Assembly: GCF_916618895.1 (NCBI RefSeq)
Contig: NZ_OU745391.1
Coordinates: 1,488,001-1,552,000, forward strand
From: Pseudoclavibacter sp. Marseille-Q3772
GTDB taxonomy: Bacteria; Actinomycetota; Actinomycetes; Actinomycetales; Microbacteriaceae
Length of the DNA: 64,000 bases
Direction of reading: 5' to 3'
The notes below the pieces were generated by a model. The model did not search any database, was not told the DNA's origin, and worked only from the letters and a program-made list of their open reading frames with translations. Positions 1 to 8,279 of the stretch are shown here, one piece after another. The position numbers were made by a program, and so were the translations under genes. The first letter of the stretch is position 1. Every line of letters starts with the position of its first letter.

Positions 1-363
1 TATCAGGTGGGTCATGCCGTCCGCCCGTAAGTTGTTGGCCAGGCACTGTGCCGCGGCGCGTGCGTAACCTCGGCCTTGCCAAGGGCGTCCGATAACCCAG
101 GCGATCTCGACCGGGCCGCCGGCTAAGGGGACTGTCGCCTGCACATAGCCAACCGGCTCGCCGTCTACCTCGACGATCTGATTGACCCAGCGCTCGGAGC
201 CGTCTGGTGACTGGCCCCGGGCTTGGTTACGGTAGCGCCGTTCCAGCTCGGGCAACGTTGGTGGCTCGCCACCGGTAAAGGTGTAGAGCGCGGGGTCGGC
301 GAGCACGTTAACCATCACGGTGGCGTCCTCGACCGTGAGCGGGCGCAGAGTTAGTTTCGTCAC
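1..363 (-). CDS. GNAT-family N-acetyltransferase, 3' part cut off by window edge
   Basis: The reading frame starts at a GTG (361-363) and runs off the left edge, leaving 121 codons. The translation has the GNAT layout: an N-terminal 'LRPLTVEDA' segment, a beta-bulge segment 'GEPVGYVQATVP', then 'IAWVIGRPWQGRGYA', which matches the acetyl-CoA pyrophosphate-binding loop (Q/R-x-x-G-x-G/A). The family acetylates small molecules or protein N-termini; the substrate cannot be read from the sequence. It is the first gene of a minus-strand group and lies 49 nt upstream of the DUF4229 gene's stop. Family assignment is firm, specific function unknown. Confidence 0.75.
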   Translation of the reverse strand, partial: MTKLTLRPLTVEDATVMVNVLADPALYTFTGGEPPTLPELERRYRNQARGQSPDGSERWVNQIVEVDGEPVGYVQATVPLAGGPVEIAWVIGRPWQGRGYARAAAQCLANNLRADGMTHLI

Positions 364-412
364 CGTGTCTCAGCTAAGCGGTATGGGAAGGTAGACCTTG
401 AGGTCGCCCTGG

Positions 413-805
413 CTAGTCGTCGCGACCGGCGCTTGTGTCGCGCTCAGCCGCATCCAATAGCGCGTCCTCTTCGCGGTCGGCGCGCGTGCGGGTGTCTGCT
501 GCGTGCTCGCGGTGCTCCTGAATGGATGCGCCGATCGACAGGCGTGCATTGCGTAGGAAAATCATCGATACCAGCAAACCAACAATGGTCGCCACGATCA
601 GTGCCGCAAGCCATGCCCACTGCCACGGCTGTAACGCGAAGTACAGCGCCGCGAACACCACTGCGAACGCGGCGAGCCGCACGACGGTGTACAACACCCA
701 GGCGCGACCGGTCGGCATCCGCTCTACCGTCGGTGTCTGCTCGGTGGATGTGGTCGTTTCGTCAGCGCGGTCGTTCGCCGCTTCATGCTCGCTGGAGGAA
801 GTCAC
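413..805 (-). CDS. DUF4229 family small membrane protein
   Basis: A 130-residue protein with an acidic/threonine-rich N-terminus (residues 1-30), two adjacent hydrophobic segments (about 36-60 and 64-86) and a long charged C-terminal tail rich in Arg/Glu/Asp. This matches DUF4229, a family common beside the men genes in Microbacteriaceae; function is unknown. The ATG at 805 is divergent from the plus-strand gene starting at 904, so the roughly 100-bp gap should hold promoters for both directions. Confidence 0.7.
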   Translation of the reverse strand: MTSSSEHEAANDRADETTTSTEQTPTVERMPTGRAWVLYTVVRLAAFAVVFAALYFALQPWQWAWLAALIVATIVGLLVSMIFLRNARLSIGASIQEHREHAADTRTRADREEDALLDAAERDTSAGRDD

Positions 806-903
806 CTGATCAGTGTAAGCCGGTGGCCCGGTTGTCGGCGGGTGGGGATGCGCTGTCTCGCCGTCAGGGAGCGGTCGGGATGCTCGCGGTTAGAATCGTA
901 GGC

Positions 904-1365
904 ATGGCTCGCGGCATCATCCTTGGCATTGTGATCATCGTCATTCTGTCGGTGTTCGCAGTGGTTGATTGCGCGATGACGGATGCGCGTCGGACCAAGG
1001 TGATGCAAAAACCGATCTGGCTGGTGGTCATCCTGCTGCTGCCGGTGATCGGGCCGCTGCTGTGGCTCTTGCTCGGGAAAGTTGGGGCTAATCAGACCCA
1101 ACAGACCGTACCGCAAGCGCATCCCGATAACGTCAGCGACCGCGAATCGAGCCACGATGCACGCATCCGCGAACTCGAAGAAGAGATGCGCAAACTGGAC
1201 GAGGAGATCGAACAGGCGCGCCTACAGAGCATGGGACAGCATCCTTCGAGTGCAAAGCCGGAAGCTACCGACAGCCCTGCCGTGCGCGACAAGCAAGAGG
1301 GTAGTGCAGGGAACACTGACGAAACACCCGACGAAAATACGCCCGAGCAGGGCCCGCGTCCATGA
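904..1365 (+). CDS. PLDc_N-domain membrane protein
   Basis: 153 residues. The N-terminal half has two hydrophobic helices (about 5-25 and 38-60) with the pattern 'VVDC..TD.RR....KPIWLVVILLLPVIGPLLW', typical of the PLD-nuclease N-terminal (PLDc_N) family. The C-terminal half is a charged coiled-coil stretch ('RELEEEMRKLDEEIEQAR') followed by an acidic disordered tail. Its TGA overlaps the ATG of menD (ATGA), so the two are translationally coupled. The ATG at 880 is a weaker alternative start. Role unknown; probably a membrane-anchored accessory protein. Confidence 0.7.
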   Translation: MARGIILGIVIIVILSVFAVVDCAMTDARRTKVMQKPIWLVVILLLPVIGPLLWLLLGKVGANQTQQTVPQAHPDNVSDRESSHDARIRELEEEMRKLDEEIEQARLQSMGQHPSSAKPEATDSPAVRDKQEGSAGNTDETPDENTPEQGPRP

Positions 1366-3282
1366 GTGAGTCGCCCTCGCTCGACGCGGCAATCGAGCTG
1401 CTGGTCGCCGCGGTATCCGGTGGTGTGCGGGATATTGTGGTGTGCCCCGGTTCGCGATCACAGGCGCTCGCGCTCGTGGCTGCCGAACTCGAGCGGATCG
1501 AGGTCGCGCGCGTGCATGTGCGCATCGACGAGCGTTCTGCCGCTTTTTTGGCGCTCGGCCTGGTGCGCGAAACCGGACGTCCGGTGCCGGTGATCACCAC
1601 ATCCGGAACCGCCGTTGCCAACCTGCATCCCGCCATGCTCGAAGCGCATCACAGCGGGCTGCCGCTGATCGCCCTAACCGCAGACCGGCCCGCCGAAGCC
1701 GTCGCTGCGGGCGCGAATCAAACCACCGAACAAGTTGGGATCTTCGGGCCGCTTATTCAGACGACTCCCTTGGCGGCGCCCGATGATGACCCGGTGCATT
1801 TGATGTGGGCGCGGTCAGCCGGCCAGCGATTGGCGGAGGCGACGCATGCCTGGCATGTGAATGTTGCCTATCGCGAACCGCTGTCCACCACGGTGCCGGA
1901 TCTACGATCGCGATTTGCGGATGCGGGTAGTGAGCCTGAGGGAGATACGGATGCCGCGGGTGCGTCGCGCCCCGAGACCGACGCGTGGCCCGGAGCGGCC
2001 GGTGACCGTCGCATCCATTCGCCACGAAACGATGTGCGCGGCCTCACCCCGGAACTTGCCGAGCTGATTGCCGCCGAGCTCTCGCGCGGTGTCGCGGAGA
2101 CGACGCTGCCTACGCACGGGCATGACGACGATCAGGGGCGCGTGGTGCTCGAAATTGATCCCATGGACAGTGCTGGCACTGTTGTAGTTGCTGGCAGTGG
2201 TGCGGGCCCGGAAGCAGAGCGGACCGCGCGTAAGGGTGGCTGGCCGCTAGTTGCCGAGGTTGCAAGTGGTGCGCGGTTTGGCCGCAACCTGATCGTTGCG
2301 TATCGGGATCTGTTGGGTGAGGCGAGTTCGATTCCGGGCCTGCGCGACAATATTGAGCAGGTGATCGTGTACGGTCGGCCGACCCTTAGCCGGGAGGTGA
2401 CCGCCCTCGTGCAACGGCGGGATTCGCGGATCATTGTCGTCGACGCTCCGGCAGCCGCACCGTTTACGCCGACGCCGGATGCTGAACACGTCGATGTCGT
2501 GCGGGTGCGCGCTTTTGGTGCGTCGCACCACGCGGCCAGCGATGAGCTGTTTCAGTTGCGGCGTGAGGCGGAGCGACGGTTGGGGGAGTGGCTGGCGGCA
2601 TCGCAGGAGCTTGAGCGTGCCCGGACGAGTGAGCCGCAGGCGCCCGATATTGCCGCATCCCGCAGCATCGAATCTCGCGAGCGTGCCGCGTTTGGGCGGC
2701 AGGAGCTTGCGGTTTCGCGCGAGGAGTTGACGCGAGAAATGCTGGTCGATGCGGTGTGGCAGCACACCTGGCCGCATGACCGATTGGTGCTGGCGGCTTC
2801 GCGCCTGATTCGTGACTTTGATAGTCGCGTTGGCGGTAAGCGCATTACTGTGCACGCGAATCGCGGGTTGGCCGGGATCGATGGCACGATCGCGACTGCG
2901 CTCGGAGTGGCCATTGGCAGTCAGTTCGGTGAGGACGCAAAGGCGAGCGCCGGGACCACACGGCTTGTGATCGGTGACATTGCGTTCTTGCACGATGCAT
3001 CCTCGCTGCTGGTTGAGCAGGGCGGTGAGCGCGCGCCGCGGATGCAGATCATCGTTGGTAACGACGGGGGCGGCAGCATTTTTGACCTGCTTGAAGTGCA
3101 TGAACATGCCAAGCAGGCGGCGTTTGACCGGGTGCAGTTCACCCCGCACACCGCCGATATCGCTGCGATCTCGCGCCTACGGCTGGGAATATCGCCGGGT
3201 TGGGACCCGTGGGGAGCTCGAGCGCGCGCTCACCGAATCCGCGGCGCAGCGCGTGGTGATTGAGGTGCCCCTGGGGCGCTGA
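1362..3282 (+). CDS. menD: MenD, SEPHCHC synthase (menaquinone), frameshifted near 3' end
   Basis: MenD joins isochorismate and 2-oxoglutarate in a thiamine-diphosphate-dependent step. The N-terminal Pyr domain is clear ('VVCPGSRSQALALVAAE', 'IDERSAAFLALGLVRETGRPV', 'SGTAVANLHPAMLEA', 'LTADRP'), and the C-terminal PP domain has 'NRGLAGIDG', 'LVIGDIAFLHD' and 'GNDGGGSIFDLL'. The first frame continues to 3263 with a non-homologous tail, while the expected C-terminus ('AYGWEYRRV...VVIEVPLG') lies in the +1 frame and stops at 3282. The switch falls at 3171-3177 in TCGCGCC, as if one GC were lost from a GCGCGC run. Either a sequence error or a real lesion in the last ~35 residues. The start overlaps the previous gene by 4 nt. 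Confidence 0.88.
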
Positions 3283-3445
3283 CCTAGGTGCCGAATTCGC
3301 CGCCGCGCCCATCACTCTGATGCCCGCCCACTGCTCCCTGCCCCTCAGCCTCTTGGCCCTCATCCGCCCCGCCACAGCCTCCGCGTCCTCCGCCCTGCTT
3401 CCTCCGCGCCTGCTGCCTGGGCCGCCTCACCACAGCCCTCTCCCT

Positions 3446-3520
3446 GTGCCGAACTGTCTCACTTTTGGGGGTTGTGAGGTGTATTTCTCCTTGAGTCGTC
3501 GGAATCTGGGACAATTTGGC
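3446..3520. repeat. 75-bp dyad repeat, copy 1
   Basis: Begins GTGCCGAACTGTCTCA and ends with a degenerate right arm, GGGACAATTTGGC. The two arms are imperfect inverted repeats, so the element could fold into a long hairpin. The central part (CTTTTGGGGGTTGTGAGG) is identical to the other two copies. This is the most diverged copy. Confidence 0.8.
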
Positions 3521-3651
3521 GTAGGTGCTTGGTTCTTGTTTCTAGGCCCTCCGGGTCCTTCCTCCCCCCTCGCATTTAGCAGCCCGTCCGCAGTCGCCCT
3601 TTCGGCGTCTTGTTCCCCCTCCCAGGTGCTTCTTACTTCTTTCCACCCTTC

Positions 3652-3726
3652 GTGCCGAAATGTCTCACTTTTGGGGGTTGTGAGGTGTATTTCTCCTTTA
3701 GCCCTCGAAAACTGAGACAGTTTGGC
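3652..3726. repeat. 75-bp dyad repeat, copy 2
   Basis: Same element in the same orientation. The left arm is GTGCCGAAATGTCTCAC and the right arm TGAGACAGTTTGGC. Differences from copies 1 and 3 concentrate in the central 20 bases, where compensatory changes would be expected if a stem is kept. Confidence 0.8.
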
Positions 3727-3846
3727 GTAGGTGGGGTGCAGATGCGGCGCCGGGGTGGTGGGGCAGTGAGGACGGTCGAAGTAGGCATCGGAAGGGGGTG
3801 GGGCGTTGGTGTTTCTGGGGGCAGAGCGCCTCCCCGGTTAATACAT

Positions 3847-3921
3847 GTGCCGAACTGTCTCACTTTTGGGGGTTGTGAGGTGTATTTCTTCTTGAGGCCC
3901 CGGAATCTGAGACAGTTTGGC
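3847..3921. repeat. 75-bp dyad repeat, copy 3
   Basis: Same element, same orientation. Left arm GCCGAACTGTCTCA and right arm TGAGACAGTTTGGC pair with one mismatch over 14 bases. The inner stem pairs CTTTTGGGGG with a CCCCGGAATC-type segment using wobble pairs. Start-to-start spacing is 206 bp for copies 1-2 and 195 bp for copies 2-3. Confidence 0.8.
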
Positions 3922-4120
3922 ACACAGGCGGGGCGGCGGTTATGCAGATGTGGTGGAGGCAGCGCAGATGTGGCGCAGGCGGTGGCGGTTGCTATGGGAA
4001 GAGTAGGCCGACTGTTCGCGCACGGGCTGAGACGTTGCCGAAAGCGTATCCGAGTGCTTAGGTTCAGCCACCGCGCACGTGTTGAGACGCCCCGCAGCAC
4101 ACCACGAGTACGCTCACACC

Positions 4121-4993
4121 ATGGGTATCAATTTCGACTTCAACGAAGCCAAGCAAGCACTTCGCGTCACCGGCCCCGATTTCTCGCTCGCCGATATCGA
4201 GCCGAATTCAACGATCGGTATCAGCGGTAACAAGAAAGATGCGAAGGCATGGGCGACCAAGCAGATTGAAACCCCTGATGAAACCCTCGCCGACCTGCAG
4301 GAACGCATGTACGCGCAGGCACGCGCAGACAACCCCGACGCTCCAGCCGTACTCCTCGTGTTGCAAGGGATGGACACCGCGGGCAAGGGCGGCGTAGTCC
4401 GGCATGTGCTCGGAGCGGTCGACCCGCAGGGCCTGCAGTTGGCATCGTTCAAAGCCCCCACCGAAGAAGAACGCCAACACGACTTCCTCTGGCGAATCGA
4501 AAAGAAACTCCCACAGCGCGGACACATCGGCGTATTCGACCGCTCCCACTACGAAGACGTCCTCATCCAGCGAGTGCGCCAATTCGCCCCACCCGAAGAG
4601 ATCGAACGTCGCTATGGCGCAATCGTTGACTTCGAACAGCGCGTCCAGGCATCCGGCACCAAGCTCATCAAGGTCATGCTGCACATCAGCAGCGACGAGC
4701 AGCGCGAGCGCCTTCAAGAACGCCTCGAACGCCCCGACAAACACTGGAAATACAACCCGGGCGATGTCGACGAGCGGATGCTGTGGGCCGAGTACCAGCG
4801 CGCGTATGAGATCGCGATCCAACGCACCGCAACGCCCGAGGCACCCTGGTGGGTCATCCCAGCAGACAAGAAGTGGTACGCCCGACTGGTCATCAAGCAC
4901 CTGCTGTTAGAAACCCTTGAGGGCCTCAACCTCGAATGGCCGCGAGCCGACTTCGATCCCGAGGTCGAGATGGAGCGGCTCGCGAAGAGTTAG
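4121..4993 (+). CDS. Polyphosphate kinase 2 family protein (PPK2, class III-like)
   Basis: 290 residues. PPK2 enzymes transfer phosphate between polyphosphate and nucleotides. The Walker A motif 'GMDTAGKGG' (about residue 88) and the lid/Walker B signature 'FDRSHYEDVL' (about 142) are present, as is the C-terminal 'WWVIPADKKWYARLVI' segment characteristic of the polyphosphate:nucleotide phosphotransferase subgroup (class III, usually AMP/ADP phosphorylation). The start at 4121 (MGINFDF) fits the family length; an upstream ATG at 4079 would add 14 unrelated residues. Its TAG overlaps the convergent menF stop (4990-4993). Confidence 0.9.
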   Translation: MGINFDFNEAKQALRVTGPDFSLADIEPNSTIGISGNKKDAKAWATKQIETPDETLADLQERMYAQARADNPDAPAVLLVLQGMDTAGKGGVVRHVLGAVDPQGLQLASFKAPTEEERQHDFLWRIEKKLPQRGHIGVFDRSHYEDVLIQRVRQFAPPEEIERRYGAIVDFEQRVQASGTKLIKVMLHISSDEQRERLQERLERPDKHWKYNPGDVDERMLWAEYQRAYEIAIQRTATPEAPWWVIPADKKWYARLVIKHLLLETLEGLNLEWPRADFDPEVEMERLAKS

Positions 4994-6279
4994 CCCGAGG
5001 ACTCCGGCGAGAATGCCGAGACAATCGGTCGAAACTTCGGCAGGGTCTCGGCAAACTCCGCCTGCGGATCCGAGCTCGCGACGATCCCACCACCGGCCAT
5101 CGCCACAACGCGGTTGCCCGTGATCTGCGCACCACGCAGCGCAATCACCCACTCGCCGTCGCCGGCGGCCGAACACCAACCCACCGGCCCGGCGTAGCGG
5201 CCCCGATCCACACCCTCGAGCTCGCGGATCGCGCGCATGGCAGCATCCCTAGGCGTCCCGCCGACAGCAGCGGTCGGATGCAGGGCGGCAATCAGATCGA
5301 ACACGGTCGCTCCCGGCGGCAGTTGCCCGCGAATATCACTCGCGAGATGCCACACATTCGGCAATTGCAGCAAGAACGGTTCGGGGGATGCGGTTAGCGC
5401 GCGGTCGAGGTCGCTACCGACCGCATCCATACCCTGCATTGCGCCAATCGACTCAAGCGCCGAACGAATCGCATAGTCGTGCTCCTCGAGGTCCTTCGCC
5501 GAGTGAGCGAGTGCGGATGCGGCAGCTTCGTCGGCAGCGTCGGTCGCGCCACGGGGGGTGGTTCCGGCAAGCACCCGAGCCGTGACGGCACCGCCAATTA
5601 CCCGCCCGAGCATCTCGGGGCTCGCCCCCACCAGTCCATCGACGCAGTACGTCCACGTGTCGGGGTATTCGCGGTGCAGCCGCGCGATCACGGAGCGGCG
5701 ATCCGCGTCATCCGCAAGCTCCCCAACCAGGTCGCGAGCGATTACGACCTTCGCAAGTTCCCCAGCGGTGATCCGTTCGATGGCCGCGGTCACCGCAGCG
5801 CGGTGCGCCTGCCGCTCAATAACCCCGGGGGAGAACGCGCACACGGCCGCCTCACCAAACGGTTGCTGGGTTGGAATCGCCGCGGTTACCGGGGCATCAC
5901 TCTCGTCGATATCGGATGCGGGGGTCACCTCGGTCAGAAAATGCACGTCGCCGACGCGGCCGATCACCAGCGCCGGCACAATCAGCGAGCTCGCACACAT
6001 CGAGCTGGCATCGAACGCGAAGGCGCCAAAGGCGACCAGGCCAGAACCGGGAATACGCACATCGTCGTCGACCTCAGCCTTGGCAACCAGCTGAGACCAC
6101 GCTGCCTGTACCTGAGCGAAACGATCGTCACCAACCGCATCCACCCGCCAGCGCTCGCCCTTGGCGACATACCCCCCACCGTCGCGAAGCCACGCGATCG
6201 GCTGCTGGGAATCGGCGAACGCAAGCAGCGAACCGGGGTCGGGGATGCGGCGAGTGCGCACCCGCAGGGCGGGAATCAT
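4990..6279 (-). CDS. menF: Isochorismate synthase (MenF family)
   Basis: About 429 residues of the chorismate-binding family, making isochorismate for the MenD step. Family signatures are visible: 'AGELAKVVIARDLVGE' in the middle, 'FCVDGLVGASPEML'-type segment, 'LAGTTPRG', 'SAKDLEEHDYAIRSALESI', 'LHPTAAVGGTPRDAA' and near the end 'GPVGWCSAAGDGEWVIALRGA..AGGGIV'. The start is taken as the ATG at 6279 (MIPALRVRTRR); a GTG at 6282 is equally possible. Frames extending further upstream run antisense into menG and are not real. Divergent from menG with a ~75-bp shared promoter region. Confidence 0.88.
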   Translation of the reverse strand: MIPALRVRTRRIPDPGSLLAFADSQQPIAWLRDGGGYVAKGERWRVDAVGDDRFAQVQAAWSQLVAKAEVDDDVRIPGSGLVAFGAFAFDASSMCASSLIVPALVIGRVGDVHFLTEVTPASDIDESDAPVTAAIPTQQPFGEAAVCAFSPGVIERQAHRAAVTAAIERITAGELAKVVIARDLVGELADDADRRSVIARLHREYPDTWTYCVDGLVGASPEMLGRVIGGAVTARVLAGTTPRGATDAADEAAASALAHSAKDLEEHDYAIRSALESIGAMQGMDAVGSDLDRALTASPEPFLLQLPNVWHLASDIRGQLPPGATVFDLIAALHPTAAVGGTPRDAAMRAIRELEGVDRGRYAGPVGWCSAAGDGEWVIALRGAQITGNRVVAMAGGGIVASSDPQAEFAETLPKFRPIVSAFSPESSG

Positions 6280-6354
6280 CACCGTGCCAGCGTACCCGGC
6301 AACCCCGTGCACCCGCCCGTCGCGCCGCTTGCCCGGGCACCGTAGGATATTGGA

Positions 6355-7062
6355 GTGACCAAACCCGACCTCGCCAAGCGACCAGCAGACGTCTCGTCGA
6401 TGTTCGACCGTGTTTCGAGCAAGTACGACCTCACGAACGATGTCCTCTCGGGCGGGTTGGCGCCTTCGTGGCGCGTGCGTACCCGTAAAGCGCTGCGGCC
6501 GACGCCTGGGATGCACATCCTCGACGTCGCCTGCGGTACTGGAACGGTCTCGCGCATCCTCGCAGACCACGGAGCCACGGTCACGGGAATCGACTTTTCG
6601 CCCGGCATGATCAGCGAGGGCGTTGCCCGACACGGCGAACATCCCGGCATCACCTTCCAGCAGGGCGACGCCACTGAGCTGCCTTTCGGCGACAACACCT
6701 TCGACGCCACCACCATCAGCTTCGGTATCCGTAACGTACAAAAACCCAAGCGTGCGCTCGCGGAAATGCTACGGGTGACCAAACCCGGCGGCAGCATCGT
6801 CGTGTGCGAGTTCTCGACGCCCACCACCGCACTGCTGCGCGGCGCGTACGACACCTATATGAATGTTGTCATGCCCGGTGTGGTCGGTCTCGTCTCGAGC
6901 GACCCGGAGGCATACGACTACCTGTTCCGGTCGATTCAGGCATGGCCCGACCAGCGCACATTCGCCAGCTGGTTGCGCGAAGTCGGTTACGTTCGGGTCG
7001 AGTACCGCAACCTCACCGGTGGCATCGTGGCTCTGCACCGGGGTCGGAAGCCCGAACTTTAG
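6355..7062 (+). CDS. menG: Demethylmenaquinone methyltransferase (UbiE/MenG)
   Basis: 235 residues, GTG start. SAM-dependent C-methylation of demethylmenaquinone, the last step of menaquinone synthesis. Seen: 'FDRVSSKYDLTNDVLS' at residues 18-33, SAM motif I 'ILDVACGTGTVS', 'GIDFSPGMI', 'GDATELPFGDNTFDATTISFGIRNV' and 'EFSTPT'. These are the two UbiE/COQ5 signature blocks. Followed after 38 nt by the polyprenyl synthase that supplies the side chain. Confidence 0.93.
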   Translation: MTKPDLAKRPADVSSMFDRVSSKYDLTNDVLSGGLAPSWRVRTRKALRPTPGMHILDVACGTGTVSRILADHGATVTGIDFSPGMISEGVARHGEHPGITFQQGDATELPFGDNTFDATTISFGIRNVQKPKRALAEMLRVTKPGGSIVVCEFSTPTTALLRGAYDTYMNVVMPGVVGLVSSDPEAYDYLFRSIQAWPDQRTFASWLREVGYVRVEYRNLTGGIVALHRGRKPEL

Positions 7063-7100
7063 CCACTCGTTACAACCCTTTGAACACTGGAGATCGCAAA

Positions 7101-8219
7101 TTGCCTACCGCCAAGTCTGTCCGTCGTCCCGCGCACGGGACGGTCGGCGCTGGTTTCGCGAAGAAACTCTTCAGCCGTCCTGCCGAGCGTCGTCTCAAGC
7201 AGTCGCTGGATGAGGGGTTAGCGCGCATTGAAACGGTGCTGCAGGATGAGGTGCGGTTCGCGGATGAGATCGCGGATGTGACCACTACCTACTTGCTGGA
7301 TGCCGGCGGTAAGCGTATGCGCCCGATGTTGGTGTTGCTCACCGCTCAGCTCGGCGACAATCCGGTGAGTGCAACGCTCGATCGAGCTGCCGCTGCGGTC
7401 GAAATCACCCACCTCGCATCGCTGTATCACGATGACGTCATGGACGATGCCACGCTTCGCCGCGGGGTAGAGGCCGCGCACCTGCGGTGGAGTAACTCGA
7501 CCGCCATCCTCGCGGGCGACCTGCTGTTTGCCCGCGCATCGCAGATTTTTTCGGAATTGGGTGCGGATGCGATCCGGTTGCAGGCAGAGGTGTTCGAACG
7601 TCTCGTACTCGGCCAGCTCAACGAGACCATCGGCCCGAAACCGGACGAGGACCGCATCCAGCACTATCTGCGCGTGTTGGCGGATAAAACCGGTTCGTTG
7701 ATTGCCGCGGCCACCGAGTTCGGCGTCATGCTCTCGGGTGCGCCCAGCGAGTATCGGGATGCGGTGCGTAACTACGGTGAGTCGATCGGCATCGCCTTCC
7801 AGATCGCGGACGATGTTATCGACCTGTCCCCAGACCACGAGGCGACCGGAAAGCTCGCCGGTACTGATCTGCGCGCCGGTGTGGAAACACTGCCTGTGTT
7901 GTTGCTCGAACAGCGCGCACAGGCAGGGGATGCGGCTGCAAGCGATCTGCTCGACCGCATCCGCACGCGCGTGGCCGATACCAGCGCGGGCTTGCACGAC
8001 CCGAACCTGCGCCTCCCCGAACCGCAGGTGAAGACCGACCCGGCAGAAATCGAGTCGATCATCGAGCAGCTGCGCGAGCATGAGGTCACCGCACAGACAC
8101 TGCAGACCGCGCACGAGTACGTTGACCGTGCGGTGGCTTCGTTGGACGTATTACCGGAGGGAGTTGTGAAGGCAGCCCTGCGCGAATTCGCACTCCGCCT
8201 GGTCGAACGCAACTACTAA
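7101..8219 (+). CDS. Polyprenyl diphosphate synthase (menaquinone side chain)
   Basis: 372 residues. Condenses isopentenyl units to the long prenyl diphosphate used for menaquinone. The first aspartate-rich motif is 'DDVMD' at residues 111-115, the second 'DDVID' in the C-terminal half, with 'GGKRMRPMLVLL' upstream and 'GQLNETIGPKP' between. The start is a TTG at 7101 with GGAG at 7089-7092, 8 nt upstream; frames further upstream run inside menG. It probably forms an operon with menG. Exact chain length cannot be read from sequence. Confidence 0.9.
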   Translation: MPTAKSVRRPAHGTVGAGFAKKLFSRPAERRLKQSLDEGLARIETVLQDEVRFADEIADVTTTYLLDAGGKRMRPMLVLLTAQLGDNPVSATLDRAAAAVEITHLASLYHDDVMDDATLRRGVEAAHLRWSNSTAILAGDLLFARASQIFSELGADAIRLQAEVFERLVLGQLNETIGPKPDEDRIQHYLRVLADKTGSLIAAATEFGVMLSGAPSEYRDAVRNYGESIGIAFQIADDVIDLSPDHEATGKLAGTDLRAGVETLPVLLLEQRAQAGDAAASDLLDRIRTRVADTSAGLHDPNLRLPEPQVKTDPAEIESIIEQLREHEVTAQTLQTAHEYVDRAVASLDVLPEGVVKAALREFALRLVERNY

Positions 8220-8279
8220 TCGGATGCGGGGTGTCGCGAGCAGCGCATCCGCACCCCAGCTGTCTATTTGGGAGGAATC

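Larger units (their letters stand above)
3283..4120. other. 838-bp intergenic region with three dyad repeats
   Basis: No credible gene is seen between the end of menD and the PPK2 gene. Long open frames here are created by the three 75-bp repeats and their GC-rich spacers; they lack family similarity and start signals. The spacers between the repeats differ from each other. The last 35 bases before 4121 contain no obvious strong ribosome-binding site. Confidence 0.6.

Noticed and set aside
433..903. Long plus-strand open frame running into the PLDc_N gene
   Set aside because: The upstream part is antisense to the DUF4229 gene and has no family similarity; the real start is ATG 904.
3446..3921. 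CRISPR array
   Set aside because: Repeats are 75 bp, diverged, with spacers of 120-130 bp and no cas genes; structure is that of dispersed dyad elements.
3260..4230. Open frames across the repeat region that encode repeated FGGCEVYF-type peptides
   Set aside because: They arise from the 75-bp DNA repeats and differ in frame between copies; no start signals or protein family.
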